Below are positions 14,756 through 24,918 of a stretch of DNA of 43,985 bases, piece after piece (position 1 is the first letter of the stretch; each line of letters starts with the position of its first letter). Source of the DNA: an uncultured Bacteroidales bacterium (GTDB lineage: Bacteria; Bacteroidota; Bacteroidia; Bacteroidales; FEN-979). The stretch is from NCBI GenBank assembly GCA_903916595.1, contig CAIWXI010000033.1, positions 1-43,985 of the forward strand, in the 5' to 3' direction. Below the pieces are notes generated by a model that saw nothing but the letters and a program-made list of their open reading frames with translations, was not told where the DNA came from and made no database searches. Position numbers and translations under genes: made by a program.

Positions 14756-17558
14756 TATTCACAATTTTTCTGTTCACCACGATGATCTTCTTCGGGGTCT
14801 TTCCTTCGAGCCATTTCGCCGATTCTTCAGCTTCAAGAACAGCTTTTTCAATTTCGGCGGATGGCATATCGGCCGGGAGTTCCATGGTGAACCTCATCTT
14901 GCCGTTGAACGATACCGGGTATTTGAAGGTGTTCTCCACAAGGTATGCTTCGTTGAAAGCCGGAAATATCGCCTGGGTGATGCTTTCATTATGCCCGCAG
15001 GCTTGCCAGAGTTCTTCGGCCAGATGAGGCGCAAACGAAGAAATCAGGATCAGCAGGTCTTCGAGGATAGCCCGCTTGCTGCATTTCAGTTCGCCCAGTT
15101 CGTTCACGCAGATCATAAAAGTACTTACTGCGGTGTTTAATGAAAGGCGCTCCGTATCTTCCTGTATCTTTTTAATTGTCTTGTGCAGAATCCGAAGTTC
15201 GGCTGCAGTCGCTGCCTCATCGCTGAGCCTGAAGCGGTTTTCCTCGTCGTGGTAAAGTCTCCAGAATTTACGGATAAAGCGGAAGACGCCTTCGATCCCG
15301 TTGGTATCCCAGGGTTTTGACTGTTCGAGAGGGCCCAGGAACATCTCGTACAACCGGAAAGTATCAGCGCCGTAATGTTCTATGAGTTCATCAGGATTGA
15401 CTACGTTATACAGAGATTTCGACATTTTTTCCACGGCATATCCGCAGACGTATGTACCATCTTCGAGAATAAACGTCGCATCAGCCAGGTCGGGTCTCCA
15501 GCGGCGGAACTCTTGTGTATCGAGAATGTCGTTATTGACGAGGCTCACATCCACATGCATAACACTATGTTCATACTGATCTTTGAGGCCAAAAGAGACA
15601 AAGGTGTTGGAGCCTTTCAGACGATAAACCAGGCTGGATCGGCCTTGTATCTTCCCCTGGTTCACCAGTTTTTGAAACGGTTCTTCGCGAACCGCCAGGC
15701 CGATGTCGAAGAGAAATTTATTCCAGAACCGGGAATAGATGAGATGGCCTGTGGCATGCTCGTCGCCCCCGATATAGAGGTCGACATTCTGCCAGTAGTT
15801 TACTGCTTCTTTTGAAAAGTATTCTGTCGGATTGAGGGGGTCCATATACCTGAGGTAATACCCGCTGGAACCGGCAAAACCGGGCATAGTATTGGTTTCG
15901 AGAGGATAACCTTCTTTTGTAATCCAGTTTTTCGCCCTGGCCAGGGGAGGTTCCCCTGTCTCGGTGGGAAGATAAGCATCCACCGAAGGGAGTTCCAGGG
16001 GCAGCTCATTGTCGTTCAGCATATACGGAATGCCGTCTTTAAAGTAAACAGGAAAAGGTTCGCCCCAGTATCTCTGCCTGCTGAAGATGGCATCGCGTAG
16101 TCTGAAGTTCACCATTCCTTTGCCGATGCCCATTTCGTTGACTTTCGTGATGACTGCCCTGATCGCAGCTTTAACATTCAGTCCGTTGATAAATTCTGAA
16201 TTGATCATGATACCGTCTTTGGCATCATAGGAACTTTCGGAAATATCGCCGCCTGAGACAACTTCCGTGATAGGCAGTTTAAAATGTTTTGCAAAGTCAT
16301 AATCCCTGCTGTCGTGGGCTGGGACCGCCATGATGGCGCCTGTGCCGTAACCTGCCAGTACGTAATCGGCGACCCAGATAGGACTGGGTTTTCCATTGAA
16401 CGGATTGAGGCAGTATGCTCCGGTGAACACCCCGCTGATCTTTTTCACTTCGGCCATGCGTTCCCGTTCCGATCTGTTCGCAACCTCCTTCACGTACTTC
16501 CTTACGTTTTCCAACTGATCGGCGGGGGTTATTTTTTCAATGTATTCATGCTCGGGAGAGAGCACCATAAAAGTTGAACCAAAAATAGTGTCTGGCCTGG
16601 TAGTGAAGATATTCAGTTTCAGTTCCGAGCCTTGTATCGGAAAATGGATCTCGGCTCCCTGCGAACGCCCGATCCAGTATTTCTGCTGGTCTTTCAGCGA
16701 ATCAGACCATTCAACGCTCTCCAGTCCGTCGAGCAGCCTCTGAGCATAAGCCGTGATACGCAGAAACCACTGACGCATCATTTTACGTTCAACGGGGTGG
16801 TTCCCTCTTACTGAGTATCCGTTGGCCACTTCGTCGTTAGCTAATACAGTCCCCAGTTCCGGGCACCAGTTCACCATAGCTTCTGAAAGGTAAGCCAGGC
16901 GGTAGTTCATCAGTATCTCCTGCTGCTGTTTTTCAGAGAACCCGGCCCAGTCGGAAGCTATGAAAATTCCTTTCCAGCCGGCGCCGAATGAAACATCTTT
17001 TTTAGACAGTTCATGGAACCAGTTTGGGGTCATGGCAGCCCGAACATCCGCATTCCCTGAACTATTGAATATTTCGGTAAGTTCAGCAACAGGCCTTGCT
17101 TTGCCGGACTTCAGATCATACCAATGGTTATACAGGCGGATAAAAGTCCACTGGGTCCACTTGTAATACTTTGGATCGCAGGTTTTAACTTCCCGGTCCC
17201 AGTCATACGAAAATCCTATTTTATCCATCTGCTCCCGGTACCTGGCCACATTTTTTTCAGTAGTGATCGCCGGATGTGTGCCGGTTTGAATAGCATACTG
17301 CTCCGCCGGAAGTCCGTAAGCATCGTAACCCATGGGATGAAGTACGTTAAACCCTTTCAGCCGCTTGAAACGCGAAAAGATATCCGAGGCGATATACCCA
17401 AGGGGATGACCAACATGCAGGCCTGCCCCTGAAGGATAGGGAAACATATCAAGTACATAAAATTTGGGCTTTGCAGGGTCGATACCGGTATGGAAGGTTT
17501 TATGATCCAGCCAGTACTTCTGCCATTTCTTTTCGATCTCCTGAGAATTATACTCCAT
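14745..17558 (-). CDS. leuS: Leucine--tRNA ligase
   Basis: 937 residues, cytoplasmic class I aminoacyl-tRNA synthetase that charges tRNA-Leu with leucine. The HIGH-type motif is HVGH at 48-51 (in [12 protein letters not shown]) and KMSKS is at 711-715 ([15 protein letters not shown]). The CP1 editing region carries the expected [19 protein letters not shown] and [19 protein letters not shown]. The N-terminus [15 protein letters not shown] and full length fit bacterial LeuRS, in the larger size range usual for Bacteroidota. The C-terminal domain ends [15 protein letters not shown] as in the family. A TACCTTTG promoter box and a four-copy 8-bp repeat lie just upstream. DUF3108 overlaps its 3' end and is probably cotranscribed. 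Confidence 0.97.
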   Translation of the reverse strand: MEYNSQEIEKKWQKYWLDHKTFHTGIDPAKPKFYVLDMFPYPSGAGLHVGHPLGYIASDIFSRFKRLKGFNVLHPMGYDAYGLPAEQYAIQTGTHPAITTEKNVARYREQMDKIGFSYDWDREVKTCDPKYYKWTQWTFIRLYNHWYDLKSGKARPVAELTEIFNSSGNADVRAAMTPNWFHELSKKDVSFGAGWKGIFIASDWAGFSEKQQQEILMNYRLAYLSEAMVNWCPELGTVLANDEVANGYSVRGNHPVERKMMRQWFLRITAYAQRLLDGLESVEWSDSLKDQQKYWIGRSQGAEIHFPIQGSELKLNIFTTRPDTIFGSTFMVLSPEHEYIEKITPADQLENVRKYVKEVANRSERERMAEVKKISGVFTGAYCLNPFNGKPSPIWVADYVLAGYGTGAIMAVPAHDSRDYDFAKHFKLPITEVVSGGDISESSYDAKDGIMINSEFINGLNVKAAIRAVITKVNEMGIGKGMVNFRLRDAIFSRQRYWGEPFPVYFKDGIPYMLNDNELPLELPSVDAYLPTETGEPPLARAKNWITKEGYPLETNTMPGFAGSSGYYLRYMDPLNPTEYFSKEAVNYWQNVDLYIGGDEHATGHLIYSRFWNKFLFDIGLAVREEPFQKLVNQGKIQGRSSLVYRLKGSNTFVSFGLKDQYEHSVMHVDVSLVNNDILDTQEFRRWRPDLADATFILEDGTYVCGYAVEKMSKSLYNVVNPDELIEHYGADTFRLYEMFLGPLEQSKPWDTNGIEGVFRFIRKFWRLYHDEENRFRLSDEAATAAELRILHKTIKKIQEDTERLSLNTAVSTFMICVNELGELKCSKRAILEDLLILISSFAPHLAEELWQACGHNESITQAIFPAFNEAYLVENTFKYPVSFNGKMRFTMELPADMPSAEIEKAVLEAEESAKWLEGKTPKKIIVVNRKIVNIVL

Positions 17559-17564
17559 ATCACT

Positions 17565-17600
17565 ATTTCACCATTTCACCATTTCACCATTTCACCATTT
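17565..17600. repeat. Octamer tandem repeat in the leuS leader
   Basis: Four full copies of ATTTCACC (17565-17596) plus a partial fifth. On the minus strand this is GGTGAAAT repeated between the putative leuS promoter and its ATG, ending six bases before the start codon, where a ribosome would bind. Confidence 0.9.
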
Positions 17601-17609
17601 GCACTCCTG

Positions 17610-17617
17610 CAAAGGTA
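17610..17617 (-). promoter_or_regulatory. leuS promoter -7 box
   Basis: TACCTTTG on the minus strand is an exact TAnnTTTG match followed by CA, 52 bases before the leuS ATG. The -33 region is weak. Transcription would start near 17603, putting the octamer repeats in the 5' untranslated leader. Confidence 0.45.
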
Positions 17618-17645
17618 GGAAATAGGATATAATGCAGGAAATTTC

Positions 17646-17653
17646 TATTTTTG
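17646..17653 (+). promoter_or_regulatory. -7 box for the AsmA-like gene
   Basis: TATTTTTG matches TAnnTTTG, 22 bases before the ATG at 17676. No -33 TTTG is evident. It is divergent from the leuS promoter. Confidence 0.35.
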
Positions 17654-17675
17654 GGGTCTCTCAAGGGCAGAGCGA

Positions 17676-20600
17676 ATGACAGAACAGAAAACCAAACTTA
17701 TAAAAAGAAGGCCATTGAGAATTCTGGTCCGCATTCTTTCTGGTCTGCTTATCCTTGTTGCCCTGATCATACTTACAGTTTATATACTGTTTAATTTCTT
17801 CGGGACCAGGTTGCTGCGCGAAATGATCCAGAAAAAGATCTATGCGTCAAGTCAGGGGCTTTACACGTTAGATTTTTCTGATCTGAAGATCAATATTTTT
17901 ACCCGGAATATTTCGGTGCATAATTTCAGCCTGATACCCGATACATTGCTTTACAATAAGCTTAAGCATGAAGGCAAAGCAAAAAAAACCCTTTATAAAA
18001 TATCTTACCGTGTACTTGAACTCCACCGAATAAGTTTCAGGGATTTGTGGGCCGATAAAGACTTTCACCTCCGGGAATTGTCGATTATCGGGCCGGAAAT
18101 TGTGCTGATGGGTTTCCCCGATACTCTTACAGCGAAAAAAGGCCAGTTCAAGAATATATATGAAGATGTTTACCCTCTGGCATCCAAGATATTCAGGGAC
18201 ATACAGATTGATTCCATTTATGTTGAGAAGGCAAGGATTATTTCCAGCAAAGAAGGAAAGCCGGGAAAACAGGCTTTGGGACAGTATGAGTTTTCTGCTC
18301 TGTTGCGCGATGTGGCCATCAACCCGTTCAGTTACTACAACCATCAGAGAGTGTTTTATTCACGCGATATTGATTTCACGGTGCATAATGTCAGGTACAG
18401 TCTCACCGACAGCCTTTATTTTCTTCAGGCGGAGGAAATCGGGTTTAACCTTGTTAAAGGAAAATTATTCGGAAAAAACATTTCGCTTCGACCGAATTTT
18501 TTTTCCAAGCGAATGGGACATGCCCGCCAGGGGACTTTTTTCCAGTTAGACGTGCCGGATTTCTCCTTAGACGGGATTAACCTTTACGCGGCACTAACGG
18601 ATCAGAAGGTGCATCTGAAAAAAATAGAGATTGATTATGCCAGGGTGAAGGTTTTTCAGAATTCATCGGATGAAGCCATAGAGGCCAGGTTGAATAACAA
18701 GCGTCAGAAAAAACGGAAACCGATCAGCAAAGCCAATTTGTTTACAGTGATCTCGGGAAAGCTGAAACTGGTAGAATTCGACACTTTGCTGATCCATGAA
18801 GCTTCTCTGGATTATTTCAGGAATATTAACGACAGGAATCCCGAGCTTCGTGTATCCCGTATGGATATTGCCGTGGATAATTTCAAGCTTGACTCTCTTG
18901 CTCATTTGAGGAAAGACAGGATCTTGTATTCAAAGAGTATTGATTTGAACCTGTACGAAATAATTTTACGGCTTCGCGACCAGATCCATGTGCTGAATGC
19001 CGGTCATATTTATCTTTCTACAAAAAAGAAAACTCTTGACATTGAAGAGGGTATGCTATACCCCGATAAGGAGTTGAACCTCCAGAACCAGGAAAACCGT
19101 AAGAACACGATCTCGGTTTTGCTTCCCGATCTGAGATTCAATAATATTGACATTTTGAAAGTCTTTTATAAGCAAGATCTGGTTTTTACCAATCTTTTGG
19201 TAGAATCTCCGGATGTCAACTATACTAAATACAGGCCTCCGGTGAAAAAGGATGTAAGGTTTAAAAAGCCGGGCGACTTTTTCGAGGAATCCAATGATGA
19301 TCTGGTATATAACCTGTTGAAAAAATATGTGAATTCCATTAAGGGCGATTCCATCATCGTAAATAAAGGGTTCCTTGGGTATCATCAGTATTCCGACAGT
19401 ATCGACCAGAAAATCAGTTCGGGAAGTTTTGATTTAAAGATGTATGATTTCATGATTGATTCGGTTCACGGGATGAACCAGCAGGGATATTTTTATAGCA
19501 AAGATTTTGACTTTGACCTCAGGTCGTTTGTTTTTATGTCGCCCGACAGACTGAGTCAGATAAAAGTAAACCGTTTGCATATTGTCACAAAAGATTCTCT
19601 GATCAAGGCCGACAGCATTTTATTCGACAAGACCAGGAAACCAGAGACATCGGAGGTAAGAAGAAGATCGAATGTTTCCATGACTTTTACTCTTGATAAT
19701 TTTTTCCTGCAAGGCCTGAATCATAAAAAGCTTTTTCTTGACAAAGAGTTAAGGGCCAATTTTTTGATACTGTCGAATCCTAAATTTGCAGTTGTTTTAA
19801 ATGATGGGGTAAAAGTGGAACCAACTCAGGCTATTGAGCCAACAGCTTCATCCGGGGGTTTTATCAAATTCCTCAATGTGAGCAAGCTGATCATCCATAA
19901 AGGCGACATTTCAGTTGATGGCCTGGAACGTACAAAATCGAATTTATTTAAGTTGAAAGACATCGATTTTTCAATTCAGAACCTTGAATTTAGTCTTCCC
20001 GACAAAGGTAAAATGAATGGTTCTATACGCTTTGATTCCATCGATCTCTCGGTAAGGCCGCTCAAAATGATTGTGATGGACAGCGCTTATGAAATCCGCT
20101 GCGACGATATCAGCCTGAATTCTTATCCGATCGATATAAACGTGACTGGGATCAGTATTTTACCCCTGGGGCCAACAGGCAGGAAGTTAGCGGGAAAAAC
20201 CACTGTCATGGCAAAGATCCCCAGGATCAGAATCAATGATTTTTATTTCGACAGGGCATTATTCGAAAAGAAATGGATTATTGGAAGTATAACCGTGTTC
20301 AATCCCGAAGCGGAGGTTACACTGTTCAAAGGCAATAATAAGAAAACAGGAAAGATCCCTCTTGCTTTGCCATATAACCCCAAGACTGGCTCTTTCAGTG
20401 TCGACAGCATTCTGATCATGAATGCCATGGCAAAGCTTCATTTGCATGATACAAGCGGCATCAAGGAGTATTCGTTAGACGATCTGCAGATCTCTGTAAA
20501 TAAATTCTTGCTGGATTCACTCCATCAGGATGGGATGCCGGGGGTGCCGCTGTTTAATGCCGGGGATATTTCCATTTCTGTCAAAGGCAGGAATTTCGTA

Positions 20601-21620
20601 TTGAAAGACAGCTTGTATACCATTGGATTTACAAGGGCAGGCCTCAGTACAGGCAAACGCAGGCTGGTGCTCGACTCTTTGGTTCTTTTTCCCAATTATC
20701 CCAAAGAGGAGTTTTATAAAAAGATAGGTTATCAGACAGACATACTAAAAATTTCTGTACCGAGGGTGGAGGTCAACAGCCTTGACCTGGGGAAGCTTAT
20801 CTCACAGAAATCCCTGCATGCCGGCTCAGTGCTTCTGTCAAACCTGCATATTGAAAGTTACCGCGACAAAAGGGTAAAGCCTGTAAAGCCCGGTAAAAAA
20901 TTTCTGTACCAGGACCAGATCAAAAAGCTCCCGTTGACTCTGGCTATCGATACCTTAAGGCTTACGAACGCTTATGCCCGGTATGACGAGCAGACGGGCG
21001 CTGAGCCCGGTCACGTTTTCTTCGACCGGATGAATGCAGTTATACTCAATGTCACCAACGACACTTCAGTATTGAAAAAAAACCGGATCATGTTAGTTGA
21101 CGACCACGCACGTTTTATGGGTAAAAGTCCTACACAGGGGCATTTTCGTTTCGACATGCTGAGTCCCCAGGATACGATGTGGTGGAATGCTACCATGGAT
21201 TCGGTCGACATGAAAGAAATCAACCCTATGTTGTCGAAGCTTTTACCTGCGAAGATTACCCGCGGCTTTGTAGAAAGGGCCAACATTTCCCTGGTCTCGG
21301 CTAATGATTCCTTCGCCGTGGGAAATATAGACCTGCATTACCGAAACCTGTATATCGAGCTTAAGCTTTTTACAACCGGATCTTTTAAAAAACTGAAAAA
21401 CGAGGCTGTATCCGGGTTAGCCAACGCTATACTGCCAGATGACAACCCCGATTACAAAGGAAGTCTCAGGAAAGGCATCATTTATTTCAGGAGGGATACC
21501 ACAAAAGGCTTTTTTAATTTTCTTTGGAAAAGCACTTTCAGCGGCCTGAAATCCACAATGGGGTTTAATTCACGTGAACAGAAGGAAATAAAAAAGAAGC
21601 TGAAAAGAAAGGCCAGATAG
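17676..21620 (+). CDS. Large AsmA-like inner-membrane-anchored periplasmic protein
   Basis: 1314 residues. A short basic cytoplasmic tail (MTEQKTKLIKRRPLR) precedes one transmembrane helix at about 18-42 (ILSGLLILVALIILTVYILF). It is followed by FFGTRLLREMIQKKIYASSQGLYTLDFSDLKINIFTRNISVHNFSL, the typical AsmA/TamB-type opening in which the first periplasmic strands are named after a membrane anchor. The remaining about 1250 residues are long repetitive beta-rich segments with recurring DSLxL, FDxxDL and DISI elements, as expected for a bridge-like lipid-transfer groove. Family membership (AsmA-like, DUF748-type) is inferred from layout, not a specific motif. A role in phospholipid transport to the outer membrane would follow from that. 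It ends 55 bases before ftsX on the same strand. Confidence 0.65.
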   Translation: MTEQKTKLIKRRPLRILVRILSGLLILVALIILTVYILFNFFGTRLLREMIQKKIYASSQGLYTLDFSDLKINIFTRNISVHNFSLIPDTLLYNKLKHEGKAKKTLYKISYRVLELHRISFRDLWADKDFHLRELSIIGPEIVLMGFPDTLTAKKGQFKNIYEDVYPLASKIFRDIQIDSIYVEKARIISSKEGKPGKQALGQYEFSALLRDVAINPFSYYNHQRVFYSRDIDFTVHNVRYSLTDSLYFLQAEEIGFNLVKGKLFGKNISLRPNFFSKRMGHARQGTFFQLDVPDFSLDGINLYAALTDQKVHLKKIEIDYARVKVFQNSSDEAIEARLNNKRQKKRKPISKANLFTVISGKLKLVEFDTLLIHEASLDYFRNINDRNPELRVSRMDIAVDNFKLDSLAHLRKDRILYSKSIDLNLYEIILRLRDQIHVLNAGHIYLSTKKKTLDIEEGMLYPDKELNLQNQENRKNTISVLLPDLRFNNIDILKVFYKQDLVFTNLLVESPDVNYTKYRPPVKKDVRFKKPGDFFEESNDDLVYNLLKKYVNSIKGDSIIVNKGFLGYHQYSDSIDQKISSGSFDLKMYDFMIDSVHGMNQQGYFYSKDFDFDLRSFVFMSPDRLSQIKVNRLHIVTKDSLIKADSILFDKTRKPETSEVRRRSNVSMTFTLDNFFLQGLNHKKLFLDKELRANFLILSNPKFAVVLNDGVKVEPTQAIEPTASSGGFIKFLNVSKLIIHKGDISVDGLERTKSNLFKLKDIDFSIQNLEFSLPDKGKMNGSIRFDSIDLSVRPLKMIVMDSAYEIRCDDISLNSYPIDINVTGISILPLGPTGRKLAGKTTVMAKIPRIRINDFYFDRALFEKKWIIGSITVFNPEAEVTLFKGNNKKTGKIPLALPYNPKTGSFSVDSILIMNAMAKLHLHDTSGIKEYSLDDLQISVNKFLLDSLHQDGMPGVPLFNAGDISISVKGRNFVLKDSLYTIGFTRAGLSTGKRRLVLDSLVLFPNYPKEEFYKKIGYQTDILKISVPRVEVNSLDLGKLISQKSLHAGSVLLSNLHIESYRDKRVKPVKPGKKFLYQDQIKKLPLTLAIDTLRLTNAYARYDEQTGAEPGHVFFDRMNAVILNVTNDTSVLKKNRIMLVDDHARFMGKSPTQGHFRFDMLSPQDTMWWNATMDSVDMKEINPMLSKLLPAKITRGFVERANISLVSANDSFAVGNIDLHYRNLYIELKLFTTGSFKKLKNEAVSGLANAILPDDNPDYKGSLRKGIIYFRRDTTKGFFNFLWKSTFSGLKSTMGFNSREQKEIKKKLKRKAR

Positions 21621-21675
21621 ATAATTCAGTAAATTCGCCAGGCCTTACGATGATTACGGATTTAGCATTTAACAA

Positions 21676-22560
21676 ATGGTTATACGCCCCCAGGACGAAC
21701 GGTATTTTCAGAGAAGGATTGCAACTTCGTACCTGACCACTCTGATCAGTACTACGCTGGTACTTTTCCTGCTCGGGCTGCTTGGTCTGATTTTTCTGCA
21801 TGCCAGCAAACTTTCCGATTATGTTAAAGAAAATATCGGGTTTTCTGTGATGATGAAGGAAGGTGTGAGGGAAGCTAGCATACTTGAACTGAAAAAGCGG
21901 TTGGATCTGGAGCCCTGGGTCAAATCATCCGTATATATTCCCAAAGAGAGAGCGGCCGATCAGTTGCAGGATGAGCTTGGCGAAGATTTCATAAAGTTTT
22001 TGGGATACAATCCCCTGCTTCACAGCATAGATTTCCGGCTAAAAGCTTCCTATACCAATGCCGACAGTATCGGTCGCATTGAACATAAATTGCTTGCCAG
22101 ACAAGAAGTTAAAGAAGTAATTTACCAGAAGTCACTCATCGATCTGATCAATAAAAATCTTAACAAAGTAAGCCTGGTACTGCTGATTTTTTCGGCTATT
22201 ATGTTTTTTATTGCCATCGTGCTTATCAATAATACCATACGCCTTTCTATTTATTCCAAACGCTTCCTGATCCGCAGCATGCAGCTCGTGGGAGCGACAG
22301 AAAGCTTTATCCGTTTGCCTTTTCTTGAAAAAGCAGTTGCCAACGGAGTATTTAGCTCTTTACTGGCCATTGGTATGCTTGTAATCACCCTGTTCTTCAG
22401 TATTGACCAGCTTCCCGAATTAATGGAACTGCAGGATCCGCTGAGGCTTGCCATACTGGTTGTGCTTATCCTTGCAATGGGAATAGGCATTTCGTGGAGT
22501 TCCACTTACGTGTCGGTAAGAAAGTATCTTCGTATTAAAACCGACCTTCTATATACCTGA
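21676..22560 (+). CDS. ftsX: Cell division protein FtsX
   Basis: 294 residues, an integral inner-membrane protein with four predicted helices (about 20-40, 168-190, 215-240, 258-280) in the FtsX arrangement. An extracytoplasmic domain after the first helix contains VMMKEGVREASILELKKRLDLEPWVKSSVYIPKERAAD, matching the FtsX fold with a predicted F-x-L-G-x-NPLL segment (FIKFLGYNPLLHSIDFRLK). The conserved second half includes NTIRLSIYSKRFLIRSMQLVGAT. With FtsE, FtsX couples ATP hydrolysis to activation of peptidoglycan hydrolases at the septum. ftsE is not in the window, which is common in Bacteroidota. Followed by DUF3098, uppP and truB, a gene order I associate with this phylum. Confidence 0.9.
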   Translation: MVIRPQDERYFQRRIATSYLTTLISTTLVLFLLGLLGLIFLHASKLSDYVKENIGFSVMMKEGVREASILELKKRLDLEPWVKSSVYIPKERAADQLQDELGEDFIKFLGYNPLLHSIDFRLKASYTNADSIGRIEHKLLARQEVKEVIYQKSLIDLINKNLNKVSLVLLIFSAIMFFIAIVLINNTIRLSIYSKRFLIRSMQLVGATESFIRLPFLEKAVANGVFSSLLAIGMLVITLFFSIDQLPELMELQDPLRLAILVVLILAMGIGISWSSTYVSVRKYLRIKTDLLYT

Positions 22561-22576
22561 GTGTCGGAAAATTTCA

Positions 22577-22584
22577 TAATTTTG
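22577..22584 (+). promoter_or_regulatory. -7 box ahead of DUF3098-uppP
   Basis: TAATTTTG matches TAnnTTTG and lies 21 bases before the ATG at 22598, within the 37 bases after ftsX. It could give DUF3098-uppP-truB a promoter independent of ftsX. Confidence 0.35.
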
Positions 22585-22597
22585 TCGCCCTAAATTT

Positions 22598-22897
22598 ATG
22601 TTCATGGATAAGAATAAAAAGTCCTTTGCTGCAAAGAAGCCAGCCGAACCGGCAAAATCTGCCCCCACGGTTAAAATCGGTGAATTTGCTTTCGGAAAAG
22701 AGAATTACCGCCTGATGCTGATCGGACTGTTTTTCATTACAATAGGATTTCTGCTGATGATTGGCGGAGGTTCCGACGACCCGAAAGTGTTCAATTATGA
22801 GCTCTTCAGCTTTCGCCGTATCACTCTGGCTCCGATCCTGATTCTTGCCGGCTATGTGATCGAGATCTTTGCCATCATGAAAAAGCCCAAAGACTAA
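22598..22897 (+). CDS. DUF3098 small membrane protein
   Basis: 99 residues. A Lys/Ala/Pro-rich cytoplasmic N-terminus precedes FAFGKENYRLMLIGLFFITIGFLLMIGGG (helix about 39-57), then DDPKVFNYELFSFRRITLAPILILAGYVIEIFAIM (second helix) and a Lys-rich tail. This is the whole DUF3098 signature. It is Bacteroidota-specific and is typically found between ftsX and uppP; function unknown. The ATG of uppP shares one base with its stop, so translation is coupled. A start two codons later (Met3) is possible. Confidence 0.85.
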   Translation: MFMDKNKKSFAAKKPAEPAKSAPTVKIGEFAFGKENYRLMLIGLFFITIGFLLMIGGGSDDPKVFNYELFSFRRITLAPILILAGYVIEIFAIMKKPKD

Positions 22898-23700
22898 TGA
22901 CCGTTATCCAGGCCATCATCATGGCCATCGTGGAAGGACTCACCGAGTTTCTTCCCATTTCCAGCACGGGGCATATGGCCCTGACAAGCGTATTCCTCAA
23001 TATAAAGGATAAAGATTTCACCAACCTGTTCATTGAAACCATACAGTTCGGGGCCATTATTTCGGTGCTCGTACTATATTGGCGTAAATTCCTGAACTTC
23101 AAAAAATTTGACTTCTACCTGAAACTTTTCGTAGCTTTTATCCCCGCGGCAATCGTTGGCATTCTGCTGAAGAAAACGATTGAAGAAGCCATCAAAAGCC
23201 CTTTGTTTATAACTATGATCATGTTCCTTGGAGGGTTCATCCTGCTTTTTATCGACCGTTGGTTTAAAAATCCCACGATCCACGAGGAAGAAAAGATCAG
23301 CTATAAAAATTCTCTTATCATAGGCCTGTTCCAGCTGCTGGCTGTCGTCTTCCCCGGCTTCAGCCGAAGCGCTGCAACCATCATGGGAGGCATGCAGCAG
23401 AAATTAAGCCGGGCTGTTGCTGCCGAGTTTTCATTTTTCCTTGCAGTTCCTACGCTCGCAGGCGCTTTCGCCAAGAGTTTGTGGGATGCATGGAGGCATA
23501 ACCCCGAACTTCTGAGCCAACATAATATCAATATGATCATCCTGGGTAATGTGGTTGCATTTATCGTGGCTATACTGGCTATCAAAGGCTTTATTACTTT
23601 CCTGGTAAAACACGGGTTCAGGATGTTCGGATGGTACCGTATCATCGTAGGATTTATCCTGCTTGCGTTGCTGCTCACCGGGCATAGCTTAAGCTTTTAA
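22897..23700 (+). CDS. uppP: Undecaprenyl-diphosphatase
   Basis: 267 residues, polytopic inner-membrane protein. The two BacA/UppP signature regions are present: EGLTEFLPISSTGHM at 13-27 and PGFSRSAATIMGG in the middle. It removes a phosphate from undecaprenyl diphosphate to regenerate the lipid carrier for peptidoglycan and surface-polysaccharide synthesis; overexpression gives bacitracin resistance in other bacteria. Length and the helix pattern are normal for the family. Overlaps the DUF3098 stop by one base and is followed by truB two bases later, so these three genes form a tight operon. Confidence 0.96.
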   Translation: MTVIQAIIMAIVEGLTEFLPISSTGHMALTSVFLNIKDKDFTNLFIETIQFGAIISVLVLYWRKFLNFKKFDFYLKLFVAFIPAAIVGILLKKTIEEAIKSPLFITMIMFLGGFILLFIDRWFKNPTIHEEEKISYKNSLIIGLFQLLAVVFPGFSRSAATIMGGMQQKLSRAVAAEFSFFLAVPTLAGAFAKSLWDAWRHNPELLSQHNINMIILGNVVAFIVAILAIKGFITFLVKHGFRMFGWYRIIVGFILLALLLTGHSLSF

Positions 23701-23702
23701 TT

Positions 23703-24410
23703 ATGGGCTTTCAGTTTGAACAGGGCGAGGTTCTTCTGATCAACAAACCTTACCGATGGACTTCTTTCGACGTGGTGGCAAAGCTACGCTCCCTCATCCG
23801 CACATATCAGCAGATAAAAAAGATTAAAATAGGACATGCCGGCACCCTTGACCCTTTGGCCACGGGCCTTCTGATCGTTTGCACGGGAAAGTTCACAAAG
23901 CGCATCGATGAATTCCAGGGGCTTGAAAAAGAATATACAGGAGTTTTCCGCATTGGATCAACAACTCCCTCGTTCGACCTGGAAAAGGAGATCGATAAGG
24001 AACTACCCTTTGAGCATATTACTGATGAGCAGATCATAGATGCCTCGATAAAGCTCAGCGGCACATACGATCAGATACCCCCGATTTTTTCGGCCCGCAA
24101 AATAGCTGGCCGCCGGGCCTATAAATATGCACGCCAGGATCAGGAAGTGGAGATCAGTCCGCGAGAAATTACCATCAGCGGGTTTGAGATTACCCGGGTT
24201 AATTTGCCGTATCTTTGTTTTAGGATAAGCTGCAGCAAGGGAACTTACATCCGGTCCGTTGCAAGAGATCTTGGTGTTATTTTGGGCTGTGGCGCACATC
24301 TTACAGAACTTTGCCGAACGCGTATAGGATCTTACTACCTGAAGGATGCTCTGGAAATGGAAAATATTCACGAACAACTGTTTTTTAAAAACGGAGTAAT
24401 CGCTGAGTGA
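23703..24410 (+). CDS. truB: tRNA pseudouridine(55) synthase TruB
   Basis: 235 residues. [14 protein letters not shown] carries the catalytic Asp50, and [17 protein letters not shown] and [17 protein letters not shown] are the usual flanking motifs. [19 protein letters not shown] is the conserved second motif. The enzyme isomerises U55 in the T-loop of most tRNAs. The protein ends soon after the catalytic domain ([13 protein letters not shown]), without a C-terminal PUA domain, which is the shorter form usual in this phylum. Cytoplasmic; operon with uppP. Confidence 0.96.
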   Translation: MGFQFEQGEVLLINKPYRWTSFDVVAKLRSLIRTYQQIKKIKIGHAGTLDPLATGLLIVCTGKFTKRIDEFQGLEKEYTGVFRIGSTTPSFDLEKEIDKELPFEHITDEQIIDASIKLSGTYDQIPPIFSARKIAGRRAYKYARQDQEVEISPREITISGFEITRVNLPYLCFRISCSKGTYIRSVARDLGVILGCGAHLTELCRTRIGSYYLKDALEMENIHEQLFFKNGVIAE

Positions 24411-24448
24411 AGAAAAGTTCAGACCGAAAAAAACCGTGATCTGTCAAC

Positions 24449-24910
24449 ATGAAAGCTTCGTCATATTTATTGTTTTCTGAGGAGTACTTCATGAATGAGG
24501 CGCTGAAGGAAGCCCTGAAAGCCTTTGAAAAGGACGAAGTCCCTGTTGGAGCCGTAGTGGTTTGCCAAAACCGCATCATAGCCCGGGCGCACAACCTTAC
24601 CGAAACCCTGAACGATGTGACAGCTCACGCGGAAATGCAGGCATTTACTGCCGCCTCAGATCATTTGGGTGGAAAATACCTGAACGAATGCACCTTGTAT
24701 GTGACCCTGGAGCCTTGTGTGATGTGTGCCGGGGCTTCATTCTGGACCCGGATCGGAAAAATCGTATACGCGGCAAAGGATGAAAAAAGGGGATATTCTC
24801 TGATCCATCAACCTTTGTTGCATCCAAAGACCGCGGTCACAGACGGCATACTTGAAGCGGAATGCAGGCAGCTTCTGAAATCATTTTTTGCAAAAAAAAG
24901 AAATAAATAA
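24449..24910 (+). CDS. tadA: tRNA-adenosine deaminase-type nucleoside deaminase
   Basis: 153 residues. The zinc-binding cytidine/deoxycytidylate deaminase fold is complete: HAE at 60-62 (His ligand, Glu proton shuttle) and PCVMC at 89-93 (two Cys ligands). VPVGAVVV precedes it, and the FSEEYFMNEALKEALKA start is typical of TadA. It most likely converts A34 to inosine in tRNA-Arg(ACG); a guanine deaminase or other nucleoside deaminase of the same fold is the alternative. Same strand and 38 bases after truB, and nine bases ahead of the aldolase gene. Confidence 0.85.
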   Translation: MKASSYLLFSEEYFMNEALKEALKAFEKDEVPVGAVVVCQNRIIARAHNLTETLNDVTAHAEMQAFTAASDHLGGKYLNECTLYVTLEPCVMCAGASFWTRIGKIVYAAKDEKRGYSLIHQPLLHPKTAVTDGILEAECRQLLKSFFAKKRNK

Positions 24911-24918
24911 TACCATTA

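Noticed and set aside
14523-15140. A plus-strand frame of 205 codons starting with [14 protein letters not shown] repeats
   Set aside because: It reads the heptamer/octamer arrays and then the antisense of leuS. No homology signal, and leuS is certain.
15375-15815. Plus-strand frames across leuS (15375-15815, 16284-16577 and others)
   Set aside because: All lie antisense to a complete leucyl-tRNA synthetase and have no independent support.
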